Below, in pieces: positions 28,370 through 35,781 of a stretch of DNA of 39,427 nt. A model generated the notes under the pieces. It did no database searches. It was not told the origin of the DNA and was given only the letters and a program-made list of their open reading frames with translations. Source of the stretch: Nitriliruptoraceae bacterium (GTDB lineage Bacteria; Actinomycetota; Nitriliruptoria; Nitriliruptorales; Nitriliruptoraceae). A program made the translations under genes and the position numbers. The number at the start of each line of letters is the position of its first letter. Positions within the stretch are counted from its first letter, which is position 1. The DNA lies in the NCBI GenBank assembly GCA_003558435.1, contig PWLR01000173.1, positions 1-39,427 of the forward strand, in the 5' to 3' direction.

Positions 28370-28397
28370 GCACGGCGCTCTGAACACGGCGCACTGG
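28356..28397. repeat. 14-bp tandem repeat at the FdhF/YdeP stop codon
   Basis: GCACGGCGCTCTGA occurs at 28356-28369 and 28370-28383, with a degenerate third copy (ACACGGCGCACTGG) at 28384-28397. The first copy's TGA is the stop of the oxidoreductase gene. Confidence 0.9.
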
Positions 28398-28420
28398 ACA
28401 AGGCCGTCAGCGGGCGAGGC

Positions 28421-28675
28421 TCACCGGATCGGTTCCTCGGGAACGATCACCCACGCGATCAGGTAGGCGATGACCCCGGAACCCGGGATCAGGAAGGTCG
28501 CCAGCGCCAGGATGCGCACCAGCGTCGGGTCCACCCCGAAGTAGGCCGCGATCCCGCCGCACACCCCGGCGATCATCCGCTCGGAGCGCGACCGGTAGAG
28601 ACGCTTGGCGGGCTGGGGCGGCCCGCCCGGGGGCGGCGGTGCGTTACCACCTGGTGGTAGGTCGGACGAACTCAT
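28421..28675 (-). CDS. PspC domain protein
   Basis: An 84-residue membrane protein. A Pro/Gly-rich N-terminus of about 20 residues precedes the PspC domain: [20 protein letters not shown], then [13 protein letters not shown] and one hydrophobic hairpin ending [10 protein letters not shown]. PspC proteins take part in membrane-stress responses and anti-sigma or toxin-like control; no other psp gene is nearby, so the role here is unknown. It is on the same strand as hemW, 127 bases upstream of hemW's stop, and converges with the oxidoreductase gene. Confidence 0.9.
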   Translation of the reverse strand: MSSSDLPPGGNAPPPPGGPPQPAKRLYRSRSERMIAGVCGGIAAYFGVDPTLVRILALATFLIPGSGVIAYLIAWVIVPEEPIR

Positions 28676-28802
28676 CGGAACCCCGATCGGCGTGGCGGTG
28701 ACCCGGTGTCACCGCCGGACCTCGAGTATCTCGCGCGCACGTCCCCGGCGGACCCCGGTAACACCCTACTTCGACCCCGAGGCCGTCCGCCCCGCCCCAG
28801 GG

Positions 28803-30044
28803 TCACACCAGCCGTCCGACCGCCTCGTCGAGCAGGAACCAGCCGTCATCGGTGCACCGCAGGCGTCCGCACGAGGTCTCCACCAACCCGGCGTCCATGG
28901 CCTCCTCGAGCGCCAGGGCGTCGATGGGTGGCAGGTCGCCCGGGTGGAGCCCGTCGCGCAGGCGCAACCCGAGCATCAGGCGTTCCTCGGCGCGTTCCTG
29001 ATCGGTGAGTTCCTCGCTACCGGTGACGGGGTCCTCGCCCGCCGCCACCGTCGCCAGGTACCGATCGGTGGATCGTGTCGTCCAGCGTCGACGGCCGCTC
29101 TGATGCGCGTGAGCCCCGACGCCGATGCCGAGGTAGTCGCCGTGCCGCCAGTACAGCCGGTTGTGACGGCTGTGCCGTGCGGGCCCGAGCGCCCAGTTGG
29201 AGATCTCGTAGTGGTCGAACCCGCCGCCACCGAGGATCTCCCGGGCGACGTCGAAGCGGTCCCGCTGCAGGTCGTCGTCGACGTCCGGCATCGTCCCCCT
29301 CGACACGGCCCGACCGAACGCGGTGTTGTCGTGGATGGTCAGCGCGTAGGCCGACACGTGGTCCACCCCGGCCGTGAGCACCCGTTCGAGGGTCATCCGC
29401 CAGTCGTCGTCGGTCTCGCCGGGCGTGCCGAAGATCAGGTCGAGGTTGACCCCGGCCATCCCCGCGGCGCGGGCCTGGGCCGCGGCCTCGATCGGACGGT
29501 CCGAGGTGTGACCCCGTTCCAATGTCCGCAACACGTGGGGCGCGAACGACTGCGCCCCCATCGACACCCGCGTCACGCCGGCGGCGACCAGCGCGTCGAA
29601 CAGCTCCGGTGAGGCGGTCTCCGGGTTGCACTCCACGGTCACCTCGGCCTGCGCCACGACGTCCAACTCGCGTCGGACGGCGGCCATGACCTCGGTGAGG
29701 CGGGCGCCCCCGAGCAGCGTCGGCGTGCCCCCGCCGATGAACACCGAGGTGACCGCCGGCCAGGCATCGTCGAGCTCACCGCGGACCGCGGCGGGCACGT
29801 GCGCTCGGCGTCCCGCGGCGACCTGCCTCGCCAGGTCGGTGGTCAGCGCCGTGACGTACCGGTCGTAGAGGGCGTCGACGTCGGCGGGCTCGCGGTCACC
29901 GACGGCCGCGGTCGCGAAGTCGCAGTAGCCGCACCGGTGGTGGCAGAACGGCACGTGCAGGTAGACGCCGAACCCGGCTGCCGATCCGCTCTCGACCGGA
30001 CGGGTCAACCAGGCACGCTGATCGGTGGCGGGGAGTGGGGACAT
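28803..30044 (-). CDS. hemW: Radical SAM heme chaperone HemW
   Basis: A 413-residue radical SAM protein related to oxygen-independent coproporphyrinogen III oxidase, the HemW type that hands heme to target proteins. The iron-sulfur cluster motif is CHHRCGYC (Cys34, Cys38, Cys41), preceded by YLHVPF. SVFIGGGTPTLL, VECNPET and GVNLDLIFGTPGET are the family's SAM-binding and barrel segments; the HNRLYWRHGDYLGIGVGAHA block and a C-terminal HemN-like domain follow. ATG 30044 is chosen over a longer frame because the family begins here. It lacks a Shine-Dalgarno but has TACCGT six bases upstream, as does the CPBP gene, so the mRNA may be leaderless. Confidence 0.9.
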   Translation of the reverse strand: MSPLPATDQRAWLTRPVESGSAAGFGVYLHVPFCHHRCGYCDFATAAVGDREPADVDALYDRYVTALTTDLARQVAAGRRAHVPAAVRGELDDAWPAVTSVFIGGGTPTLLGGARLTEVMAAVRRELDVVAQAEVTVECNPETASPELFDALVAAGVTRVSMGAQSFAPHVLRTLERGHTSDRPIEAAAQARAAGMAGVNLDLIFGTPGETDDDWRMTLERVLTAGVDHVSAYALTIHDNTAFGRAVSRGTMPDVDDDLQRDRFDVAREILGGGGFDHYEISNWALGPARHSRHNRLYWRHGDYLGIGVGAHAHQSGRRRWTTRSTDRYLATVAAGEDPVTGSEELTDQERAEERLMLGLRLRDGLHPGDLPPIDALALEEAMDAGLVETSCGRLRCTDDGWFLLDEAVGRLV

Positions 30045-30050
30045 CCCCGG

Positions 30051-30056
30051 ACGGTA
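30051..30056 (-). promoter_or_regulatory. Candidate -10 element for a leaderless hemW mRNA
   Basis: TACCGT six bases before ATG 30044, the same hexamer and spacing as at the CPBP gene (18490-18495). Confidence 0.45.
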
Positions 30057-30087
30057 CCGGGATGCGGCCCACTCCCCGCCGACGGCC

Positions 30088-30963
30088 TCAGGCGGTCCAG
30101 CCGCCTTCGGGCCGATCGAACCAGACGTGGACCTGGCCGGTACCCGTCGCGTTCTCGTAGTCGCTGTAGAGCTCGCCGGTCGCACGGCAGTCACGACCGC
30201 CGACGGCGCCGAGCATCGCCAGGACGTGACCGAACCCACCTTCCGGGTTGTGCTGGTGGTAGTCGCCCATCGTGTCGATGATCCGGGCATGGTCACCCGC
30301 CTGCATCCACTCGAGGCGTTCCTCGTCGGCGGCCCGCGCCTCCGGGGTGATGATGTGGCTGGGGTCGGACGCCTCGTGCTTGGTCAGTTCCTTGAGCCGG
30401 TGGAAGGTGTGGCTCATCCCGCCGCTGGCCAGCACGACCACGCGCCGGTCCGAGACCTCGACCGCATCCGCGATGGCGCGGCCGAGGGTGAGGAAGTCGT
30501 CGTCGTCGCCCGTCTGCACGATCGAGACCGAGAGGAAGCGCTCGCCCCGGTGCAGGTAGTGCACGAGGTTGACGGTCGCGTAGTAGACGGGCAGGTAGGG
30601 GTCGTCCTCGGCGTGGGTGGGGGTCCCGAGCTCGTTGCCGTGCTTCTCGATGAGCCGCGCGAGCTCCGGGTCACCGTCGTAGCTGTAGGGGACCTGCTTC
30701 ATCCCGCGGGGCAACTCCGAGGAGGTCATCTTGCCCTCCCGGTGCTCGTGCGCCGCGACCACGTGCTCGACGGTGGTGAACCAGTGCGTGTCGAGCACGA
30801 TGATCGTGTCGGGCTGCAACCGGTCGAGGACCTCGGTGCGCAGCCGCTCCAGGCCCGGTACCAGCGAGATCTCCTTGCCCTCGTTGAGCTCGAAGCGCGT
30901 GGCCTGATCGAACATGATGGTGGGCGCGTGGGAGACGAGCCCGACGCCGACGATCTCTCCCAT
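30088..30963 (-). CDS. LigB-type extradiol ring-cleavage dioxygenase
   Basis: A 291-residue class III (LigB-fold) extradiol dioxygenase, expected to open the ring of a catecholic compound using Fe(II) and O2. Metal-site histidines are visible in VGLVSHAPTIM (His12) and VLDTHWFTTVEH (around 60); ASGGMSHTFHRLKELTKHEAS carries the conserved second half. It resembles actinobacterial homologues annotated as homoprotocatechuate 2,3-dioxygenase. The actual catechol is not known. AGGAG lies six bases before the ATG. It follows the acetoacetate-decarboxylase-family gene by 40 bases in one operon, with an operator upstream of the pair, and ring cleavage here would supply the HpaE/HpaG-like enzymes encoded next door. 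Confidence 0.82.
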   Translation of the reverse strand: MGEIVGVGLVSHAPTIMFDQATRFELNEGKEISLVPGLERLRTEVLDRLQPDTIIVLDTHWFTTVEHVVAAHEHREGKMTSSELPRGMKQVPYSYDGDPELARLIEKHGNELGTPTHAEDDPYLPVYYATVNLVHYLHRGERFLSVSIVQTGDDDDFLTLGRAIADAVEVSDRRVVVLASGGMSHTFHRLKELTKHEASDPSHIITPEARAADEERLEWMQAGDHARIIDTMGDYHQHNPEGGFGHVLAMLGAVGGRDCRATGELYSDYENATGTGQVHVWFDRPEGGWTA

Positions 30964-31003
30964 GGTGTGCTCCTGTGGTCGCGTGCGGATCGTGGACGAC
31001 CGC

Positions 31004-31810
31004 TCAGGTGCGGTCGTGGTAGGTCTCGACGGTGGTGCCTCCGGCGAAGGTCGCTCCGACCTGCCGGTAGTAGGCGCCGATGAGTTCCTTCGGCGCCAGT
31101 CGATCGAACTCCTCGGTCGGCGAGCTGAACAGCTCCAGCTCGGCGTCCCCGGTGTAGATGGGGCCCGCCTCGACGTCGACCGTCTTCATCGTCACCAGCT
31201 CGTGCAACGACGGCGGCGCGTCCGGGCCCTCGATCGCCGGCAGGAACCGGGTGTGGTACATGCCGTGGCTGTTGACGAACCCACCGGTGTCGGTGGTTCC
31301 CGTGATCGTGAAAGTCGCCTGTGCGAGCCTCCGGTCGTAGGCCGCCAGCGTCGCACCGAACCGTCCGCCCGGCTCCAGCCGGGGGCCGGCCTTGCCGAAC
31401 GCCACGGGGCGGGTCTGGTGGATGGATCCGAGCTTCTTCGGGTAGCCCTGGTAGTGACCACGGACCATCGCGTAGTCCTTGTCCACCCAGATGTAGGCGC
31501 ACCGCGAGACGTGTTCGCCGCGGTAGGTCCCCCGGATGACGAAGAAGACCTCCTTGTACTGCGCGCGCACGGGATCGAGCAGTTCGGCGCCGCCGTCCGA
31601 GCACGACTGCCAATCGGCCCAGACCAGGGCGACCGCGCCGGGATCCTCCGCCGGCTCCAGCGCGTCCGGGAGCAGCTCGATCACCCGGTCGGGATCGGTG
31701 CGGTACTCGATGGTCAACAACTCACCGGAGTAGTGCCACGGCGGAGGGGGCAGGATCGAGGACCTGCCCGTCGCGGTCCGGGGGAACACGAAACCCTCGA
31801 GCTCTGCCAC
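31004..31810 (-). CDS. Acetoacetate decarboxylase family protein
   Basis: A 268-residue protein of the acetoacetate-decarboxylase fold. The segment GHYQGYPKKLGSIHQTRPV contains the adjacent lysines that in true decarboxylases form the Schiff base with the substrate, so catalysis is plausible. YIWVDKDYAMVRG and NSHGMYHTRFLPAIEG are other conserved parts. Homologues decarboxylate, or run aldol/dehydratase chemistry on, various beta-keto acids, so it may act on a ring-cleavage product. GTG 31810 has AGAGG seven bases upstream; a longer frame would start within the operator. First gene of an operon with the extradiol dioxygenase. Confidence 0.8.
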   Translation of the reverse strand: MAELEGFVFPRTATGRSSILPPPPWHYSGELLTIEYRTDPDRVIELLPDALEPAEDPGAVALVWADWQSCSDGGAELLDPVRAQYKEVFFVIRGTYRGEHVSRCAYIWVDKDYAMVRGHYQGYPKKLGSIHQTRPVAFGKAGPRLEPGGRFGATLAAYDRRLAQATFTITGTTDTGGFVNSHGMYHTRFLPAIEGPDAPPSLHELVTMKTVDVEAGPIYTGDAELELFSSPTEEFDRLAPKELIGAYYRQVGATFAGGTTVETYHDRT

Positions 31811-31859
31811 CTCTGGCCCTCTCCTCGACCACCACGGGCGCATCGACCCGCGATCAACC

Positions 31860-31873
31860 GTTCGGTCCCGAAC
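31860..31873. promoter_or_regulatory. Operator copy 1 (GTTCGG-NN-CCGAAC)
   Basis: GTTCGGTCCCGAAC is a perfect palindrome (six-base arms, two-base spacer) 49 bases upstream of the acetoacetate-decarboxylase-family gene. TATCGT (31872-31877, minus strand) overlaps its edge as a possible -10. The flank AACGATA is shared with copy 2. The motif fits a TetR-like repressor dimer, though the family is inferred. Confidence 0.75.
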
Positions 31874-31935
31874 GATAGTGGAGCCGGACACGATGCGCGA
31901 CCCTTCCGACCGGCCCCTGGCGCAGCACCATGCGC

Positions 31936-31964
31936 TCGACTAACGTTCGGCACCAAACGATAAT
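31936..31964 (+). promoter_or_regulatory. FAH promoter with operator copy 2 between -35 and -10
   Basis: TCGACT (31936-31941) and GATAAT (31959-31964) make a -35/-10 pair with exactly 17 bases of spacer, and the spacer holds the operator GTTCGGCACCAAAC (31945-31958; one mismatch from a perfect palindrome). The predicted transcript starts near 31971, 12 bases before GTG 31983. Confidence 0.65.
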
Positions 31965-31982
31965 TGGACCGAGGAGCACCAG

Positions 31983-32837
31983 GTGGAGACCCGACGGATC
32001 CTGCTCGAGGGTGCGGTGATCTCCGTAGTACGCGAGGGCGACGAACTCGTCGCCGGCGACGGTCGCCGTGTGCCGGTCACCGACGCCCACCACCTGCCTC
32101 CCGTCGTCCCGTCGAAGATCCTGTGCGTGCACCTCAACTACCTCAGCCGGGTCGAGGAGTTCGGCGCGAGGTTGCCGCCGGCGCCGACCTTCTTCCACAA
32201 GCCGGTGTCCGCCCTGAACAGCCACGAGGGCCACGTGGTGCGCCCCGAAGGGTGTGAGTGGCTGAACTTCGAGGGTGAGATCGGCATCGTGATCGCACGC
32301 ACCACCCGCAACGTCTCCCCTGCCGACGCCTGGGACCACATCGCCGGCTACACGGTGGCCAACGACTACGGGCTGCACGATTTCCGCGACACCGATGCGG
32401 GGTCCATGCTGCGGGTGAAGGGCTCCGACACCCTCTGTCCCCTGGGGCCCGGGCTGGTCAGCGCCGACGCCTGGGATCCGCGCGACGGGATGCGCATCCG
32501 CACGCTGGTCAACGGCGAGGCGAAGCAGGACGGCAACACCGCGGAGATGGAGTGGGACATGGCCTACCTCGTCGCCGACCTCGCCCGGACCATCACCCTG
32601 GAACCCGGCGACGTGATCCTGTCCGGAACACCCGCGAACTCGCGGCCCGTGGTACCGGGCGACGTCGTCGAGGTCGAGGTCGAGGGTCTCGGCACGCTTC
32701 GCAACCGGATCGTCACCGGACCGACCGCGATCCGCGACGACGTCGGGGCGCAACCGACCGAGTCGGAGGAGGTCCGCTCGACCGCGCTCGGCGGTGACTG
32801 GGAGTTCCGCGGCATCCGGGGTCCCCAGAAGGACTGA
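31983..32837 (+). CDS. Fumarylacetoacetate hydrolase family protein (HpaG-like)
   Basis: A 284-residue FAH-fold enzyme that in the homoprotocatechuate route isomerises and decarboxylates the dehydrogenated ring-cleavage product. Metal ligands are visible in NFEGEIGIVI (Glu-x-Glu) and VANDYGLHDF (Asp). KILCVHLNYLSRVEEFG near residue 45, VKGSDTLCPLGPGLV and GDVILSGTPAN are family blocks. FAH proteins also act as acylpyruvate hydrolases, so the exact reaction is unproven. GTG 31983 is preceded by GAGGAG with good spacing, and a compact promoter with an operator lies just upstream. It converges with the HpaE-like gene, and is divergent from the dioxygenase operon. Confidence 0.85.
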   Translation: METRRILLEGAVISVVREGDELVAGDGRRVPVTDAHHLPPVVPSKILCVHLNYLSRVEEFGARLPPAPTFFHKPVSALNSHEGHVVRPEGCEWLNFEGEIGIVIARTTRNVSPADAWDHIAGYTVANDYGLHDFRDTDAGSMLRVKGSDTLCPLGPGLVSADAWDPRDGMRIRTLVNGEAKQDGNTAEMEWDMAYLVADLARTITLEPGDVILSGTPANSRPVVPGDVVEVEVEGLGTLRNRIVTGPTAIRDDVGAQPTESEEVRSTALGGDWEFRGIRGPQKD

Positions 32838-32854
32838 GCGACCACCGGCATCAC

Positions 32855-32893
32855 GATCGGCCGGTGCGATCGGCCGATGTGATCAGCCGGTGG
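32855..32893. repeat. 13-bp tandem repeat at the HpaE-like stop codon
   Basis: Three units, GATCGGCCGGTGC (32855), GATCGGCCGATGT (32868) and GATCAGCCGGTGG (32881), each 13 bases, two mismatched. On the minus strand the stop TGA of the aldehyde dehydrogenase (32883-32885) lies in the last unit. Confidence 0.85.
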
Positions 32894-34361
32894 AGTCCTC
32901 CAGGATCTGCAACGTCTTGAGGTCCGAGTGGAAGTCGAGGGCGTAGTCGCCGCCCTCACGACCGATACCCGAGATGCCACAGCCACCGAACGGGGCCGTG
33001 AGATCGCGCACCAGGAAGGTGTTGACCCACACCGTGCCGGCCCGCACCGCTCGACCGACCCGTTCGGCGCGCTCCCGCGAGGTCGTGTAGACGATGCCCG
33101 AGAGCCCGTAGGGGGTCGAGTTCGCCAACGCGACACCTTCCTCCTCGGTCGCGAAGGTCTGGAAGGTGAGCACGGGGCCGAACACCTCGCGTTGCACGAT
33201 CTCCGCGTCGTTGGAGGCGGGCTCGATCAGGGTCGGCTCGTACCACAACCCGTCGCGCCGACCATCGACCTCGGCGACCCGGCCGCCGCGCACGACCCGG
33301 TCCCCGGCGTCGCGGGCACGCCGCACGAACCCGTCGACGGACGCGAGGTGATCCGGGTGGATCAGCGGGGACATGGTGGTCGTCGGCTCGCGTGAGTCGC
33401 CCGGCACATGGGCATCGCTGTAGCGATGGAACCGCTCGAGGAACTCGTCGCGGACGGACTCCTCGACGAGGATCCGCGTCCCGGCGAGGCAGACCTGACC
33501 CGAATCGTCGTACTGACCGGCCGCCTTCTTCGCGGAGGCGTCGATGTCCGCGTCGGCGAACACCATCAGCGGGCCCTTGCCCCCGAGCTCCGCGGTGAAC
33601 GGCACGATGTTGCGTGCGGCGGCGACGCCGATGTGTCGTGCCGCCTCGGGCGAGCCCGTGAACGAGATCCGGGCCACACGGGGGTCGGCGACCAGTGCGG
33701 CGCCCACCTCCTCCCCGATCCCCTGCACGATGTTGAGCACGCCGGGTGGCAGCCCGGCTTCGTCGGCCAGGTCGCCGAGCATCGACGCCGACAGTGGCGA
33801 CCACTCCGCCGGCTTGAGGATCACCGGGTTCCCGGCGGCCAGCGCCGGTGCGAGCTTCCAGGTCGCCAGCATCCAGGGAGCGTTCCACGGCGTGATGATC
33901 ACCGCGGGTCCGGCCGGCATGCGGATCACCCGGTTGGCGGTGCCCTTCGAGGACCAGACCCGCTCCTCGTGCTTCAGCGCATGATCGGCGTAGTTGCGTA
34001 GGTTGACCGCCCCCCGCGGGATGACCCGCGACCGCAGACTCTCCTGCAGCATCGCCATGTCGAGACACTCGACCTCGGCGATCCGGTCGATGTTGGCGTC
34101 GATCACGTCGGCCAACCGGTGCAGGTGCTCGCCACGCTCCGCCGTGGTCAGCGCCGCCCACGCGGGGAACGCCGCCTGAGCCGCCTCGACCGCGGCCGCG
34201 GCGGTGTCCGCGTCGCCACGCGCGACGTCGGCGAGCTTCACCGACCAGTCGAGCGGCGACCGGTCCTCGAAGCTGCTCGGTGAACCGACCCGCCGCCCAC
34301 CGATGTAGTGCAGGGTGGATACCGAGCTGCCGCCCACCTCGACACGTCGATCGTCACTCAC
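32883..34361 (-). CDS. Aldehyde dehydrogenase, HpaE-like (carboxymethyl-hydroxymuconic semialdehyde type)
   Basis: A 492-residue NAD-dependent dehydrogenase expected to oxidise a semialdehyde formed by extradiol cleavage. VIITPWNAPWMLATWKLAP near residue 155, catalytic Glu258 in TAELGGKGP and Cys291 in DSGQVCLAGT are present; the C-terminal CGISGIGREGGDYALDFHSD resembles HpaE (5-carboxymethyl-2-hydroxymuconate semialdehyde dehydrogenase). Other semialdehydes are possible. GTG 34361 is the best start: GAGGAG is six bases away, whereas the upstream ATG 34367 directly abuts it. Third gene of the P450-ligase-dehydrogenase operon, 64 bases after the ligase. Confidence 0.85.
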   Translation of the reverse strand: MSDDRRVEVGGSSVSTLHYIGGRRVGSPSSFEDRSPLDWSVKLADVARGDADTAAAAVEAAQAAFPAWAALTTAERGEHLHRLADVIDANIDRIAEVECLDMAMLQESLRSRVIPRGAVNLRNYADHALKHEERVWSSKGTANRVIRMPAGPAVIITPWNAPWMLATWKLAPALAAGNPVILKPAEWSPLSASMLGDLADEAGLPPGVLNIVQGIGEEVGAALVADPRVARISFTGSPEAARHIGVAAARNIVPFTAELGGKGPLMVFADADIDASAKKAAGQYDDSGQVCLAGTRILVEESVRDEFLERFHRYSDAHVPGDSREPTTTMSPLIHPDHLASVDGFVRRARDAGDRVVRGGRVAEVDGRRDGLWYEPTLIEPASNDAEIVQREVFGPVLTFQTFATEEEGVALANSTPYGLSGIVYTTSRERAERVGRAVRAGTVWVNTFLVRDLTAPFGGCGISGIGREGGDYALDFHSDLKTLQILEDSTG

Positions 34362-34425
34362 GTGCATCTCCTCGGGTCGAGCCGTCGATGCCACACGCCG
34401 GGCACCCTGGCGCCCGGGCCGTACC

Positions 34426-35733
34426 TCAGTGGAACGGTAGGTACTCGCGGAGCTCCCAGTCGGTCACCGCACTGGCGTACCGCTCCCACTCGGCGCGTTT
34501 GATCACCACGAAGTGCTCGACGAGGTCACGACCGACCGCGTCCACCAGTTCCGTGTCCTCCTCGAGTGCCTGCAGGGCGAGGATCAGCGAATCCGGGCAG
34601 TGCCGGGTGGCATCGGTCGACTCGAGACAGTCCTTCGTCTCCGCCGGTGGCAGCGGGAGGTCGTTGGTGACCCCCAGCAGCGCGGACTGCAACACCACCG
34701 CCGTCGCCGTGTAGATGTTCGCTGCGCCGTCGGCCATCCGATGCTCCAGGCGCGTCGAGGCACCACGCTCCGGGCTGATGCGCACGGTCGTGCCCCGGTG
34801 GTCGTAGCCCCAGTTGGTCCAGTAACCCGACAGCTGGCCGGGTCGCAGGCGCTTGTAGGCGTTGACCGTCGGCGCCATCAGGGCGGTCATCCCCTCGTGG
34901 TGGGCGATCATCCCGGCGATGCACCGGTGCGCCAGCTTCGACAGACCGTGCTCGTCGGTCTCGTCGTTCAGCACGTTGTGGCCGTTGGCGTCGTTGAACG
35001 ACACGTTGACGTGGAGACCGCTACCGCCCCGATCGCCCAACGGTTTGCCGAGGAAGGTGAGTAGCAGGCCGTGGCGGTGGGCCACCTCGCGCGCCAGGAC
35101 CTTGAACAGGAAGGCGTCGTCGACCGCTCGCAGCGCGTCGTCGTAGTGCAGGGTCAGCTCGAACTGCGGGATGTCGTACTCCGAGTTGATCGACTCCACC
35201 GGCAGGTTCGCGTCCTCGGCCTCGCGCATGATCTCGTCCAGCAGGCCGATGGGGTCGACCGCCGTGCCGGTGCCGTAGACGTACCCGCCCGGGGTCTCCC
35301 ACGGGACCCAGCTCTGGCCGTCATCGCTGCGCTGGAGGATGTAGGCCTCCAGCTCGATACCGACCTTCGGGGTGTAGCCGAGCTCCTCCCAGGCTTCGAC
35401 CGCGCGACGCAGCGCATGACGTGAGGACATCTCGACCGGCTCTCCACGGAACCAGATGTCCGCGACCGCGACGCCGGTGTTGGGCTCCCAGCCACTGCGG
35501 ACCTCGTCGAGATCGAAGGTCGCCTTCAGGTCGGGCAGGCCCTCCATCATCCGGGTCCCGGGAGCCGGGATCATCTCGCGGTCGTAGCCGAGCGCGAACA
35601 GCGACATGCAGTGGTACGAGCCGCGGTCGGCGTAGCGGATCGGGAGGTACTTGCCCCGGGCGAGACCGAGGTGGTCGGGCCAGAGCACCCGGATGCGGTC
35701 GTAGTCGGGCAGGTCGTGGGGCGTGGCGGACAT
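34426..35733 (-). CDS. Glutamine-synthetase-like gamma-glutamyl-amine ligase (PuuA/IpuC type)
   Basis: A 435-residue glutamine synthetase homologue that most likely joins glutamate to an amine through its gamma-carboxyl, using ATP. LARGKYLPI (residues 24-32) is the RGK-type N-terminal motif of PuuA/GlnT/IpuC enzymes, unlike true nitrogen-assimilating GS. Metal and substrate residues are kept: Glu127 and Glu129 in GIELEAYIL, SEYDIPQFELT near 184-194, the ammonia/glutamate loop GGSGLHVNVSF with His241, RISPERGASTRLEHR. The size is a little below the usual 450-470. AAGGGAG precedes the ATG. It sits between a cytochrome P450 (48 bases upstream) and an HpaE-like dehydrogenase; a relative, AtdA1/TdnQ, starts aniline breakdown the same way. 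Confidence 0.85.
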   Translation of the reverse strand: MSATPHDLPDYDRIRVLWPDHLGLARGKYLPIRYADRGSYHCMSLFALGYDREMIPAPGTRMMEGLPDLKATFDLDEVRSGWEPNTGVAVADIWFRGEPVEMSSRHALRRAVEAWEELGYTPKVGIELEAYILQRSDDGQSWVPWETPGGYVYGTGTAVDPIGLLDEIMREAEDANLPVESINSEYDIPQFELTLHYDDALRAVDDAFLFKVLAREVAHRHGLLLTFLGKPLGDRGGSGLHVNVSFNDANGHNVLNDETDEHGLSKLAHRCIAGMIAHHEGMTALMAPTVNAYKRLRPGQLSGYWTNWGYDHRGTTVRISPERGASTRLEHRMADGAANIYTATAVVLQSALLGVTNDLPLPPAETKDCLESTDATRHCPDSLILALQALEEDTELVDAVGRDLVEHFVVIKRAEWERYASAVTDWELREYLPFH

Positions 35734-35781
35734 GGTGCGCTCCCTTGGCGTTGCGGCGGTTCGACCCGGTCTCGATCGGAG

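Noticed and set aside
34426-35733. Calling the ligase a standard nitrogen-assimilating glutamine synthetase (glnA)
   Set aside because: The N-terminal ARGK motif and the catabolic neighbours fit PuuA/IpuC-type amine ligases; a true GlnA is unlikely in this operon.
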